DNA of 64,000 bases from Chitinophaga sp. SYP-B3965 (lineage in GTDB: Bacteria > Bacteroidota > Bacteroidia > Chitinophagales > Chitinophagaceae): assembly GCF_009647655.1 (NCBI RefSeq), contig NZ_WJFD01000006.1:248001-312000 (forward strand). The letters run 5' to 3'. Made by a program: the position numbers and the translations under genes. Numbering within the stretch: the stretch's first letter is position 1; each line of letters starts with the position of its first letter. Shown one piece after another: positions 10,801 through 17,863 of the stretch. The notes beneath the pieces are model-generated. The model was given only the letters and a program-made list of their open reading frames with translations, was not told the origin of the DNA and did no database searches.

Positions 10801-10968
10801 AATACCGTGATGCTCCGCGATCTGCATTTTCAGCCAGTTGTTCATCCCCTCCGTTTGCGTAACGATCAGGTGAGGTTCAAACACACTGTTGCCGGACTGT
10901 TGCAAGTCCTGCGAAAGTACTTGTGCCAGGCTTTCCAGCGAATTTGAAACTTTTAGATATAATGCCAT
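7798..10968 (-). CDS. recC: Exodeoxyribonuclease V subunit gamma (RecC)
   Basis: A 1056-residue RecC. The most telling stretch is GGITFCSLIPMRSIPFKVVALLGL, followed by the PAGFNLM segment, a RecC hallmark. RecC has inactivated helicase and nuclease folds and serves as scaffold and Chi recognition subunit. The gene starts within the stop of recD (TAATG, one base shared) and overlaps recB by 8 bp at its end, so the three genes form one coupled operon. A short C-terminus ending FPGYHE is complete. No Chi-recognition residues can be judged without alignment. Confidence 0.93.
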   Translation of the reverse strand: MALYLKVSNSLESLAQVLSQDLQQSGNSVFEPHLIVTQTEGMNNWLKMQIAEHHGIAANCRFLKPNDLIHQLYFLLGGPYTELLSAQNLTWLLFQLLGEKDFSKRFPTVAAYYENSGSDKDLKRMALAEKAADLFDQYQIYRPEMIREWNNGNLKTTEWQEYLWAKAKAVSGNTLPDKTMIGHYILDALKDPDKRAVMEERMKTVHLFGLSIITAYHVQILHEVSSFIDIHFHIINPAPAVYWFEDKSEKQLARWKDKVMDEAAGNPLITGWGRVVQDTFGLFFKYDAFINAYDDQEIVEPEPDSLLRKIQHDVFVSATADRHPLTTEDIKDGSVTINTCYTVAREVEVLYNYLVYLVDKRKESLSPRDIVVMVSDIDSYAPYIKAVFNNAPYKFRYTIADESYADSDNLFNAIHAILQVSEESFKAEEVLQLLDSSYIRKRFQIENISLIRRVVDAANIRFGMEGELEDETYLISWQYGLKRIMYGICMSGGEEYGEGVNSFYPIDVLEGSAAQEVIRFCHFVEVLMDAVKERKKTRTINEWVLYVESVLHNLIYEPQEDIDEDYNTLMQQLTDYNLLNEYMGEAVAFDVFGYSFLQTLTGNTRSGLFVNGGITFCSLIPMRSIPFKVVALLGLNYDKFPRKEQPAGFNLMEKNRQRGDRNVKENDKHLFLETILSAREYLYISYVGQSVKDNTRMPPSALVDELIDYIASGTTEPEGVRDQLVTLHPLQSFSRKYAMGDERLYSYLNNRSAGRKQITDDSKEINPFGFEEINLEDLVRFFKNPFKAYYNKVLGIYYSEEQILLNDTEIFNLDSLQEWSLKNELLPLQEEDMATLKTQLVKTGALPLKNMAEVALQQAEEKAAPVRIMFETVTRSREPEIVPVELNIGSSILRGNIQHVYDGRYVQVSWSKNEAKYLVEAYIRYLAGAAGGVLNGVALISGAKRKAVYEGERLTQREALRRLNTLITIYKEGFSLIAPFSPDFDIKPEIVEELDFSAFTKMVDKRLNGFSSFDEPYILRAYNDGLFADPAVLESYKFICTQLIVPLVELFPGYHE

Positions 10969-12713
10969 TAGCTTTCTATAAATCTTGTTGCGATACCGGA
11001 TGCTCTTTCTACAAAACGTTGTGCTGCCAATAGTAACAGGGCTTCTGAAGCCTGCACATATACTTTTGATCTTGCCCTCGTAACAGCCGTGTATAACAAT
11101 TCCCTTGTGAGGATGGCCACTTCTGTTGCCTGCGGGAGGATCACCAGTACTTCGTTAAACTCTGAACCCTGGCTTTTATGGATGGTCATGGCAAATACTG
11201 TTTCTGCATCTGTGAGGTATCCGGGCAGTACAGCTTTCAATTCTCCTTGTCCATCTTCAAACCAGGCCATCAGTACACCATTTGCATCCGGACGAATAAT
11301 ACCTGTATCGCCGTTGAATAAATTATGCTCGTAATAATTCCTGGTGAGGATGATAGGGCGGTTCTGATAGAACTCCACATTCGCCCTGATCAGTTTTTTA
11401 TCATGCAAATATTTCTCTATGGCTTTATTGGTAGCGTACAAACCTTGCTCACCCTGCCTTACGGCGCATAGTACGCGGAGGGCATTCATCTTTTTGAGGG
11501 CTTTCAGCACATCCGGCTCTTTTATGAATGCTTCATATCCTGCAATGAATTGTTCGAATAATTCTTTGTCGTACGCCTGATCTATTACTACCTGTTCATC
11601 TGCTCCGGGTTGGAGGAATTCCAGGATATTGTCTCTGTTGTTCTGGATAATGGCTTTACTGAATTTCCCGATGCCTTTATCATCAGAGAAACGGTGACTT
11701 CTTCTTAACTCTACCAGGTGTTGGAATAGCGGGTGTTGATCATTTGTGCTTTCGTGTATTTGGCTCAGATTTGCGCCGAATTTGTTGATGAGCTCTTTGC
11801 GTTCTGGTGTAAAAAGATTCATCGCGCCCTGTGCCTGGCACAAATCACCAAAGAAACTTCCTGCTTCTACAGATGCCAGCTGATCTTTATCTCCCAATAG
11901 TATCAATCGTGTTTTGGGACCGATGGCATCCAGCAGTTTGGCGAACAGGGCCACATCTATCATGGAACATTCATCTACGATCACTACATCGTAGTTGAGC
12001 GGATTGGATGCATTATGATGGAAGTAGGGACTATCCCGCTTTGATTTCAGCAAGCGGTGAATAGTTCCGGGGCTGAGGGACTGGAATTTTTCATTCTTAA
12101 AGCTGCGGAGGCTCTCTGCCAGCCTGGCTGCGGCTTTACCTGTCGGGGCGGCCAGCACTACTTTCAGGGCAGGATCTATGCCGTATAAGATATTCAGGAT
12201 CTTAGCCACCGTGGTGGTTTTCCCTGTACCGGGGCCACCGGTGATGATGGTAAAATTATTGAGGATACCGGTGATAGCGGCTGCCAGTTGCCAGTCAGGT
12301 TCTGTGTTTTTTGTTGTGAATTGTTTGCGGATGAGGTCAGCGTGTTCTTCCAGCTGTGCCAGTCTTTCTTCTTCCAATACTTTCTCCGTTTCCAGGGACT
12401 GGTAAATGCGGCGAAGGAAAGTTGTTTCGTACCGGAAATACCTTTGCAGGTATAACCTGTCCTGGAACAGTACGAAAGGCTGATCATCTTTACCATCCTT
12501 TGCTACCAGCGCTACTGTTTCCAGCGGTGCGGTTCCTGGCACCATGTTAGCACAATAAGGAGGTAACTCTCCTGACTGGTCCAGCAGATCATCCAGATGC
12601 AAACAAATATGCCCCTCACTGATCTTTTTGGATAAGAGGTAAGCGTATGGCTTCAGGATGGGTATATTAAAATATTCCGCGAACTGTTGGTGAACGTCGT
12701 TTATGGTGAACAT
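10968..12713 (-). CDS. recD: Exodeoxyribonuclease V subunit alpha (RecD)
   Basis: Superfamily 1B helicase of 581 residues and first gene of the operon. The N-terminal domain (1-120) is followed by Walker A TGGPGTGKTTT with the lysine at residue 165, Walker B VIVDECSMID, GDKDQLASVEAGSFFGDLC, and the C-terminal UvrD-like motifs FAMTIHKSQGSEF and LLYTAVTRAR. RecD is the 5'-3' motor of RecBCD. The start ATG at 12711-12713 is 33 bp from the ABC ATPase gene end on the same strand, so the ABC gene could be co-transcribed from further upstream, although function gives no link. Confidence 0.94.
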   Translation of the reverse strand: MFTINDVHQQFAEYFNIPILKPYAYLLSKKISEGHICLHLDDLLDQSGELPPYCANMVPGTAPLETVALVAKDGKDDQPFVLFQDRLYLQRYFRYETTFLRRIYQSLETEKVLEEERLAQLEEHADLIRKQFTTKNTEPDWQLAAAITGILNNFTIITGGPGTGKTTTVAKILNILYGIDPALKVVLAAPTGKAAARLAESLRSFKNEKFQSLSPGTIHRLLKSKRDSPYFHHNASNPLNYDVVIVDECSMIDVALFAKLLDAIGPKTRLILLGDKDQLASVEAGSFFGDLCQAQGAMNLFTPERKELINKFGANLSQIHESTNDQHPLFQHLVELRRSHRFSDDKGIGKFSKAIIQNNRDNILEFLQPGADEQVVIDQAYDKELFEQFIAGYEAFIKEPDVLKALKKMNALRVLCAVRQGEQGLYATNKAIEKYLHDKKLIRANVEFYQNRPIILTRNYYEHNLFNGDTGIIRPDANGVLMAWFEDGQGELKAVLPGYLTDAETVFAMTIHKSQGSEFNEVLVILPQATEVAILTRELLYTAVTRARSKVYVQASEALLLLAAQRFVERASGIATRFIES

Positions 12714-12746
12714 ATATGACAGGCTTCTTACTAATATAAGAACTTT

Positions 12747-13682
12747 TTACAGGAACCAGGCACCTTCCTGGGGGACTGCTATGTATAGCGTGCCTCCTTT
12801 GGTCATGCCGTTCTGATTTGTTTGTACCGTGATGGTTTGGTCTGCGAGTTTTACTTCCAGCTCCCAGGCACTTCCGAGAAAGGCTACTTTTTGTATGATC
12901 CCTTCCAGTGCAAAACTGCCGCCCTTTACGATCTTAAAGTTCTCCGGGCGCACAAACAGTCGTTTTGGGCCTACGAGGTTATATTTTCCGAATAGTCCTG
13001 CTACGTAAGCATCAACAGGCTGCTGATAGATCTCTTGCGGTTTTCCCTGTTGCACAATGGCCCCGTCTCTCATCACGATGATCTCATCGGCCCAGGAAAG
13101 GGTATCCAGCGGATCGTGGGAAACGAGGATGCAGGAGATCTTCAGCTGTTCCCCTATATCGTGGATCACGGATTTAAGGGTATTCTTGTGGATGAGGTCC
13201 AGGTTGGAAAATGGTTCATCCAGTAATAAAAGCCTGGGGGCAGTGATCAGCAGTCTTGCCAGCGCTATCCGTTGTTTTTCTCCGCCGGACAGCTGGTCAT
13301 TTTTCCTTTTCAGGAAGTGATCTATCTGGCAGATCTTGTAGAGGGCGTTTGCATCTTCGTCTGATAATTTGTTGGCGTAAGAGAGCAGTTCTTCCACCCT
13401 GTAATTGTTCCGCAGCTCAAAGTGCTGGGATAGATAGGCGATGCCCGGATGGCCGGGTATCAGTTTATCGTTGGGGCCTTTTACTTTCTGGTCTTCGAAA
13501 TGCACTTCGCCGGAATCAGGCTGTACCAGCCCGGCAATGATCTTCATTAAGGTGCTTTTGCCGGAGCCTGATTCGCCGGTAATGGCGATGTTATAAAATG
13601 GCTGTTGCGTAAAGCTGATCCCTTTCAGTGCAAAATCCTCTCCTTCCTTCTTTTGTATGTCTGATACTGTTAGTAAGTTCAT
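12747..13682 (-). CDS. ABC transporter ATP-binding protein (PotA/ModC-like), orphan
   Basis: Walker A GESGSGKST (36-44), Q-loop region YLSQHFELR, signature LSGGEKQRIALARLL, Walker B LLLLDEPFSNLDL and switch His in LVSHDPLD are all present. After about residue 230 comes a TOBE-like beta domain beginning LFVRPENF, as in ATPases of spermidine, molybdate or iron importers. The start is taken at 13682 (MNLLTVSDIQ), because the open frame upstream to 13781 runs into the HNH gene and adds 33 residues unlike the family. No permease or binding protein gene lies nearby, so the partner and substrate are unknown. Length is 311 residues. Confidence 0.85.
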   Translation of the reverse strand: MNLLTVSDIQKKEGEDFALKGISFTQQPFYNIAITGESGSGKSTLMKIIAGLVQPDSGEVHFEDQKVKGPNDKLIPGHPGIAYLSQHFELRNNYRVEELLSYANKLSDEDANALYKICQIDHFLKRKNDQLSGGEKQRIALARLLITAPRLLLLDEPFSNLDLIHKNTLKSVIHDIGEQLKISCILVSHDPLDTLSWADEIIVMRDGAIVQQGKPQEIYQQPVDAYVAGLFGKYNLVGPKRLFVRPENFKIVKGGSFALEGIIQKVAFLGSAWELEVKLADQTITVQTNQNGMTKGGTLYIAVPQEGAWFL

Positions 13683-13698
13683 TTCGGGCTTAAAAATA

Positions 13699-14700
13699 CT
13701 ACTTTTTGGGCTCTTGTGGTGGAGAAGGGCTTTTGAAATGTTCTTTATAATGCCAGTCGAAAAAGGCTTTTGTGCTTTCATTGTAAAAAGAGCACTTATT
13801 GCCTGTGAGTGATGAAAGCAATGAATTCACAGCTTCCGTTACAGGTGTTTTTTTCATATTCACTACTTTACCTTTCCGAACAGAGATATATCCTTCTTCA
13901 TACAATCCATCACATCCCATTATACACATGGGCATTACGATATTTCTATTTATTCTTTCCTTCAGTATGCACTTAGAACGTTTTTTAATATGTGATGCCC
14001 TCAGGAGAGAAACAGGATAAACTTTATTACAAATTCCACAGGTACCGATATGTTTATCCCGGAATAACAACTGTTTCAAATACTGCTGTTCCACCCGCAT
14101 GTCTACCAACACTTTCACATTCGTTCCTGTTAATTTAGAAAGCCTCCGCTCTACCTCCAGAAATCTCTTTTTGCTTACTTCATTCACAGGTGCTCCAGCG
14201 GGCATTTTGAGAGCCTTCAATACACGCTGGCTTTTTTCTTCATCCAATACATTAAATCCCTGAATCTGTTTATCAACCGCATTATATCTTGCTGCTTTAT
14301 TAATCCTTCTGACCGCGATATCTGTAGTTTTAATATCTGTGAGGAAGTAGATATATTCCCATGTGTCGCCAATATCACTGTTACCCCAAAGTGCCTCTGC
14401 CAATGCCTTGTTGTGCAATGTCAACGTGACTATGCCTGTTGTAAAAATGGTCTTATTCTTTGAAAAAAGAGCAATATCTCCTCTGGTGATCCTTGTCCAT
14501 TTTTTTTCATTCAGTCCATTCCTTGGCTGAACTCCCCAGACCTGCAGTTTTCCTGAAGGATAGAACTTACGCAGTTCCTTTGCTTCCTCAGGGGTAACGA
14601 AAGGCAGCACTTTCCTGAGGCTAACTGAATTTTCAATTGTATTTCGGAAATTGCTTTGGGCTATGAGATTAGCGCACGGCTGCAGGATTATTTTGCTCAT
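13699..14700 (-). CDS. HNH-type nuclease domain protein with EVE-like N-terminal domain (putative modification-dependent restriction nuclease)
   Basis: A 333-residue protein with no signal peptide. Residues 30-130 (QVWGVQPRNG, KWTRITRGDIALF, FTTGIVTL, ALAEALWGN, TWEYIYFLTD) resemble the EVE/PUA-like domains that read modified bases in type IV restriction enzymes. Around residue 220 a CGIC zinc knuckle and LLRASHIKKRS fit an HNH/beta-beta-alpha-metal nuclease core. Further on, NIVMPMCIMGCDGLYEEGYISV matches the second half of such cores, but with Cys-Asp where many members have His. It stands alone, without methyltransferase or specificity subunit. The local sequence is visibly AT-richer than its neighbours, suggesting transfer. 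Nuclease family is likely; restriction is inference. Confidence 0.55.
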   Translation of the reverse strand: MSKIILQPCANLIAQSNFRNTIENSVSLRKVLPFVTPEEAKELRKFYPSGKLQVWGVQPRNGLNEKKWTRITRGDIALFSKNKTIFTTGIVTLTLHNKALAEALWGNSDIGDTWEYIYFLTDIKTTDIAVRRINKAARYNAVDKQIQGFNVLDEEKSQRVLKALKMPAGAPVNEVSKKRFLEVERRLSKLTGTNVKVLVDMRVEQQYLKQLLFRDKHIGTCGICNKVYPVSLLRASHIKKRSKCILKERINRNIVMPMCIMGCDGLYEEGYISVRKGKVVNMKKTPVTEAVNSLLSSLTGNKCSFYNESTKAFFDWHYKEHFKSPSPPQEPKK

Positions 14701-14711
14701 GGTTTTGGCTT

Positions 14712-16361
14712 TTATTTACGCTTTGTGTATCCTGCGTTGTCCTTCAAGGCCTCCAAAGCATTGGCGAGATAAACGATAGGCGCATTCCAGTTGATCGTAA
14801 TCTCGTTGGAGGCATAGGCGCAATCAATATCCGAATAAGCCAGTTCCGGTGCGGTAAATTCATATTTACATTTATCCTGCATACCGGGATTAGGACCTGC
14901 GGCCAATAAACCAGGCACAGGATCTTTGATACCATCTGCCACAGAGGGGCGATGGTGCGGATGCATAGTAGATTTAGTTCCGATGCCTGTTACAAAACAA
15001 TAACCGGTGGCATTTCTGCCTAAGAGATAATCCAGGTTGGATAAGGCGAGGTTTAAGTATTTTTTGTCTCCCGTTAACTTATAAGCATTGATGAGCAGGA
15101 TACCCTGGTTGCCGGCATTGGAATTTGATCCCCAGTTGAAATCTCTTACGGATTGGCCCATAACGGTTTGGAAGGCGGTCAACTTCGTTGCGTATCCGTT
15201 TGCCATGGTTATTATCTTTTCTTTTAGTTTTGGTTCCTTATTGAAGCGTAGCAGGGTGTAATAACCCAGCATGGCTACGTTTGACCACGTTGGCAGTCCT
15301 GCATCTATGATGGCGGGTTTGTATTTTTCCTCTTTAGTAGTGATGTATAACTCTACTCCTGCCCAGAACCATTCATCTTTAAAATACTTATCGCCATACG
15401 GGCCAGTGGTAATAGCCGGCTGGAAGTTCCGCTGATCATATTCCATATCGGGATGTAACTTTGCCCACTCCCATGCTTTCTCTGCTGCTTTTAAGCAACT
15501 ATCTGCTAACCTTTTGTTGTATTGTTTTAAGATCCTGCTGGCCTGTGCGGTTACTGCTGCAAAGTCTAATGTAGCAGCGGTGCCTTTTTGTACAACATAA
15601 CGTGGTGCTTTTGTAACGCCGGGCATTACCATTCCGTCGAAGGCTGCATTGGTGCATTTGTTGTATACACCTCCGTCATTGGGATCCTGCATGCTGAGCA
15701 TCCAGCGGAGGTTGTAGATCACTTCGTTCAGGATATCCGGGATGGCGTCTTTGCTTTCGGGGATATTGGTGTTTATTTTTGAATAGTACGCGGGGAAATC
15801 TTCATAGGCAGACAAGAGCGTGCCCATGGTAATGCCTGAATTCACGATATACTTATTATAATCTCCGGCATCATACCATCCTCCGGGAGATGAGATGACT
15901 GTTCCTGCGGGGCGTTTTTCATCTGCTGCGGATGGATGAATATATACTACAGTATCGGGATGGCCTGCCGGGCGATGCCATTTGCCGGCATATTTTTCCT
16001 CCAGGGGCATGGATACTCTTTGGTAGTAGAATCCTTTCAGTGTGGCAATAGCTACTTCCCTTCCGACATCATTGCTGATCTTAAAAATTGGGGAGTTACC
16101 TATGCCGGGGACATTTACGACAAAGCTGCCTTTTGTTGTGAGTTTTGTGAAATCCGCTATCCGGGTTTTTGTATCGGAATTAGTGGATTGCTTTTCGTCG
16201 CTTAAGTTACCGGAGAAAACAGTGTCTTTTTTATCTGCGGTGATAACGTAGAACTTAGATGCTGCAGGGCTGTTGGTGATCACGGCTACTTTTGGGGCCT
16301 GTGGGTAAAAGCCAGCCTGGTTGAGCATGATGGCGCTGATGGAGAGGGAAATTAGAAACAT
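14712..16361 (-). CDS. Glycoside hydrolase family 9 (endo-glucanase type)
   Basis: A 549-residue GH9 enzyme. Residues 11-100 form the N-terminal Ig-like domain usual in this family (MLNQAGFYPQAPKVAVI), followed by the alpha/alpha six-barrel. The catalytic Asp pair lies in GGWYDAGDYNKY near residues 163-174 and the acid Glu in YASNEITINWN near residue 520. PHHRPSVADG is also typical. GH9 enzymes cleave beta-1,4-glucan or related glycans. The start at 16361 leaves only about 11 hydrophobic residues before the Ig domain, a very short export signal, and an in-frame stop lies two codons upstream. It diverges from the ECF sigma gene. Confidence 0.88.
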   Translation of the reverse strand: MFLISLSISAIMLNQAGFYPQAPKVAVITNSPAASKFYVITADKKDTVFSGNLSDEKQSTNSDTKTRIADFTKLTTKGSFVVNVPGIGNSPIFKISNDVGREVAIATLKGFYYQRVSMPLEEKYAGKWHRPAGHPDTVVYIHPSAADEKRPAGTVISSPGGWYDAGDYNKYIVNSGITMGTLLSAYEDFPAYYSKINTNIPESKDAIPDILNEVIYNLRWMLSMQDPNDGGVYNKCTNAAFDGMVMPGVTKAPRYVVQKGTAATLDFAAVTAQASRILKQYNKRLADSCLKAAEKAWEWAKLHPDMEYDQRNFQPAITTGPYGDKYFKDEWFWAGVELYITTKEEKYKPAIIDAGLPTWSNVAMLGYYTLLRFNKEPKLKEKIITMANGYATKLTAFQTVMGQSVRDFNWGSNSNAGNQGILLINAYKLTGDKKYLNLALSNLDYLLGRNATGYCFVTGIGTKSTMHPHHRPSVADGIKDPVPGLLAAGPNPGMQDKCKYEFTAPELAYSDIDCAYASNEITINWNAPIVYLANALEALKDNAGYTKRK

Positions 16362-16440
16362 ATATCAATATATTAAAAAAAGCCCGGTTTTTAAATTAGA
16401 TTTCCTGCAACATTTTCCGCCTTCACCCGTCAAATAAGCA

Positions 16441-16980
16441 ATGAATCCGAATCCGGCAGACAGTCAACTGGTTAATAAAGCATTGAGTGGAGACACCCAG
16501 GCTTTTGGTGCCATTATTAAAAATACGGAAAAGCTGGTGGCTCAGATCGTTTGCAAGATGATCCCTAACGTGGAAGACAGGAAAGACCTGGCGCAGGATA
16601 TCTATTTAAAAGTATACAAACAACTGCCTGGTTTCCGGTATCAGGCTAAACTTTCTACCTGGATAGCCCAGATCAGTTATAATACCTGCATGGATCATCT
16701 CAGGAAGAAAAAGTTATTGCTGCCGGGAGAGATCGTACCGGAAGGAAGTGAGGTGTTTGTCTTTTCAAAAGATGTTTCCTCCATCTTAAATACGGCTATC
16801 GATCAGTTATCACCCGTTTATAAAACACTGATCACTTTATATCACCAGGAGGAATTAAGCTATGAAGAAATAGGCCAGATAACCGGACTGCCGGATGGAA
16901 CTGTAAAGAATTATTTATTCAGGGCAAGAAAGGCTTTAAGAGAATACCTGACGTTTCACTACAAAAAAGAAGACTTATGA
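16441..16980 (+). CDS. RNA polymerase ECF-type sigma factor
   Basis: A 179-residue sigma-70 family protein with region 2 (DLAQDIYLKVYKQLPGFRYQAKLSTWIAQISYN, about 60-95) and region 4 (LSYEEIGQITGLPDGTVKNYLFRARKALREYL, about 139-170). It has no extra domain. It is the first gene of a four-gene run. The next gene starts in the ATGA overlap with this stop and looks like its anti-sigma partner. Target promoters cannot be read, but such factors usually control their own operon and envelope functions. Confidence 0.9.
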   Translation: MNPNPADSQLVNKALSGDTQAFGAIIKNTEKLVAQIVCKMIPNVEDRKDLAQDIYLKVYKQLPGFRYQAKLSTWIAQISYNTCMDHLRKKKLLLPGEIVPEGSEVFVFSKDVSSILNTAIDQLSPVYKTLITLYHQEELSYEEIGQITGLPDGTVKNYLFRARKALREYLTFHYKKEDL

Positions 16981-17402
16981 TACATCTGACGGATATGGAA
17001 ATACAGGAATATGTGCTGGATAAGGCTACCTGCAGTCCGGATATTGTTGCACATATGAAAACTTGTGATACCTGCAGGGAGGTGGCGGGAGCTTATGAGG
17101 TATTGTTTGTGGGTATGAAAGCACAGGAGGCAGCCGTTTTTGATTTTGATGTGAGCGCTCTTGTGTTGAGAGAATTGCATAGAAAAGAACGAAAACCCAT
17201 CCCTGTTTTCGCCATGCTGATAAGCATTCTTTGCGCAGGCGGATGTTATTTCTTTCGGAATGATATATATGGCCTCTTTACCGGCATACCGCCGCTTCTC
17301 CTTTATTTTATTATTGTCTCCACAGCCGCAGTGGCTTTATTCCTGCTGGCCGATATGTATAAAGGTTACCAGCAAAAAATGACGATCCTGAACCGTTTTT
17401 AA
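16977..17402 (+). CDS. Putative membrane anti-sigma factor
   Basis: A 141-residue protein overlapping the sigma gene by 4 bp (ATGA). The N-terminus holds a zf-HC2-like zinc site (His in IVAHMKTCDTC with CDTC, residues 24-33). The C-terminal half has two hydrophobic segments (VFAMLISILCAGGCYFF and LLLYFIIVSTAAVALFLLA) predicted to span the inner membrane. This build, cytoplasmic zinc helix plus membrane segments, is that of ZAS-type anti-sigma factors. Function is inferred from architecture and position. Confidence 0.7.
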   Translation: MIHLTDMEIQEYVLDKATCSPDIVAHMKTCDTCREVAGAYEVLFVGMKAQEAAVFDFDVSALVLRELHRKERKPIPVFAMLISILCAGGCYFFRNDIYGLFTGIPPLLLYFIIVSTAAVALFLLADMYKGYQQKMTILNRF

Positions 17403-17426
17403 TTTATTCATTCTAAGAAAAAAAAG

Positions 17427-17852
17427 ATGAAAAAGATACTTTCCATATTCATAGTAACGCTTTCCCCCATTCTTCTCTACGGACAAGATTACTACCGCCT
17501 TCCGGACAACCGTTATGTATCCCAGCAATTTGTTACGCTGCCGGCGACTTTGATCGCGCTATACCTGGTTATTAATTTTATCCTCAAACTCATTAAAACA
17601 AATCTTGACCATCGTCTCAAATCTAAAATGCTGGAGAAAGGTGTTCCGGAGAAAGTTGTTGAACAGTTTTTGCAGCCTGGTCATAAAGATGATCGTACCC
17701 ATGCTTTTAAATGGTTCCTCCTGCTAACCGGTATTGGTGCAGGATTATCCATCGTATACTATTCACTCCCCATTGGGGTTCACTCTATGGCTATCATGGC
17801 GTTCTGCATTGCATTGAGTTATCTCGCTTATTTCCTTTACCTGAAAAAATAA
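17427..17852 (+). CDS. DUF6249-like membrane protein
   Basis: A 141-residue protein with signal-like N-terminus (MKKILSIFIVTLSPILLYGQ), a membrane segment (LPATLIALYLVINFILKLI), a charged middle (LDHRLKSKMLEKGVPEKVVEQFLQ) and two more membrane segments at the end. This pattern resembles DUF6249 proteins found beside ECF sigma/anti-sigma pairs in Bacteroidota. It probably belongs to the same operon, 24 bp downstream of the anti-sigma gene. No biochemical function is known. Confidence 0.6.
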   Translation: MKKILSIFIVTLSPILLYGQDYYRLPDNRYVSQQFVTLPATLIALYLVINFILKLIKTNLDHRLKSKMLEKGVPEKVVEQFLQPGHKDDRTHAFKWFLLLTGIGAGLSIVYYSLPIGVHSMAIMAFCIALSYLAYFLYLKK

Positions 17853-17863
17853 AACTTCCACAT

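Noticed and set aside
13683..13781. Longer start for the ABC ATPase
   Set aside because: It would overlap the end of the HNH gene and adds 33 residues unlike ABC ATPases.
17711..17863. N-terminal extension of the retropepsin-like gene
   Set aside because: The extension overlaps the DUF6249-like gene in another frame, and a good signal peptide starts at 17864.
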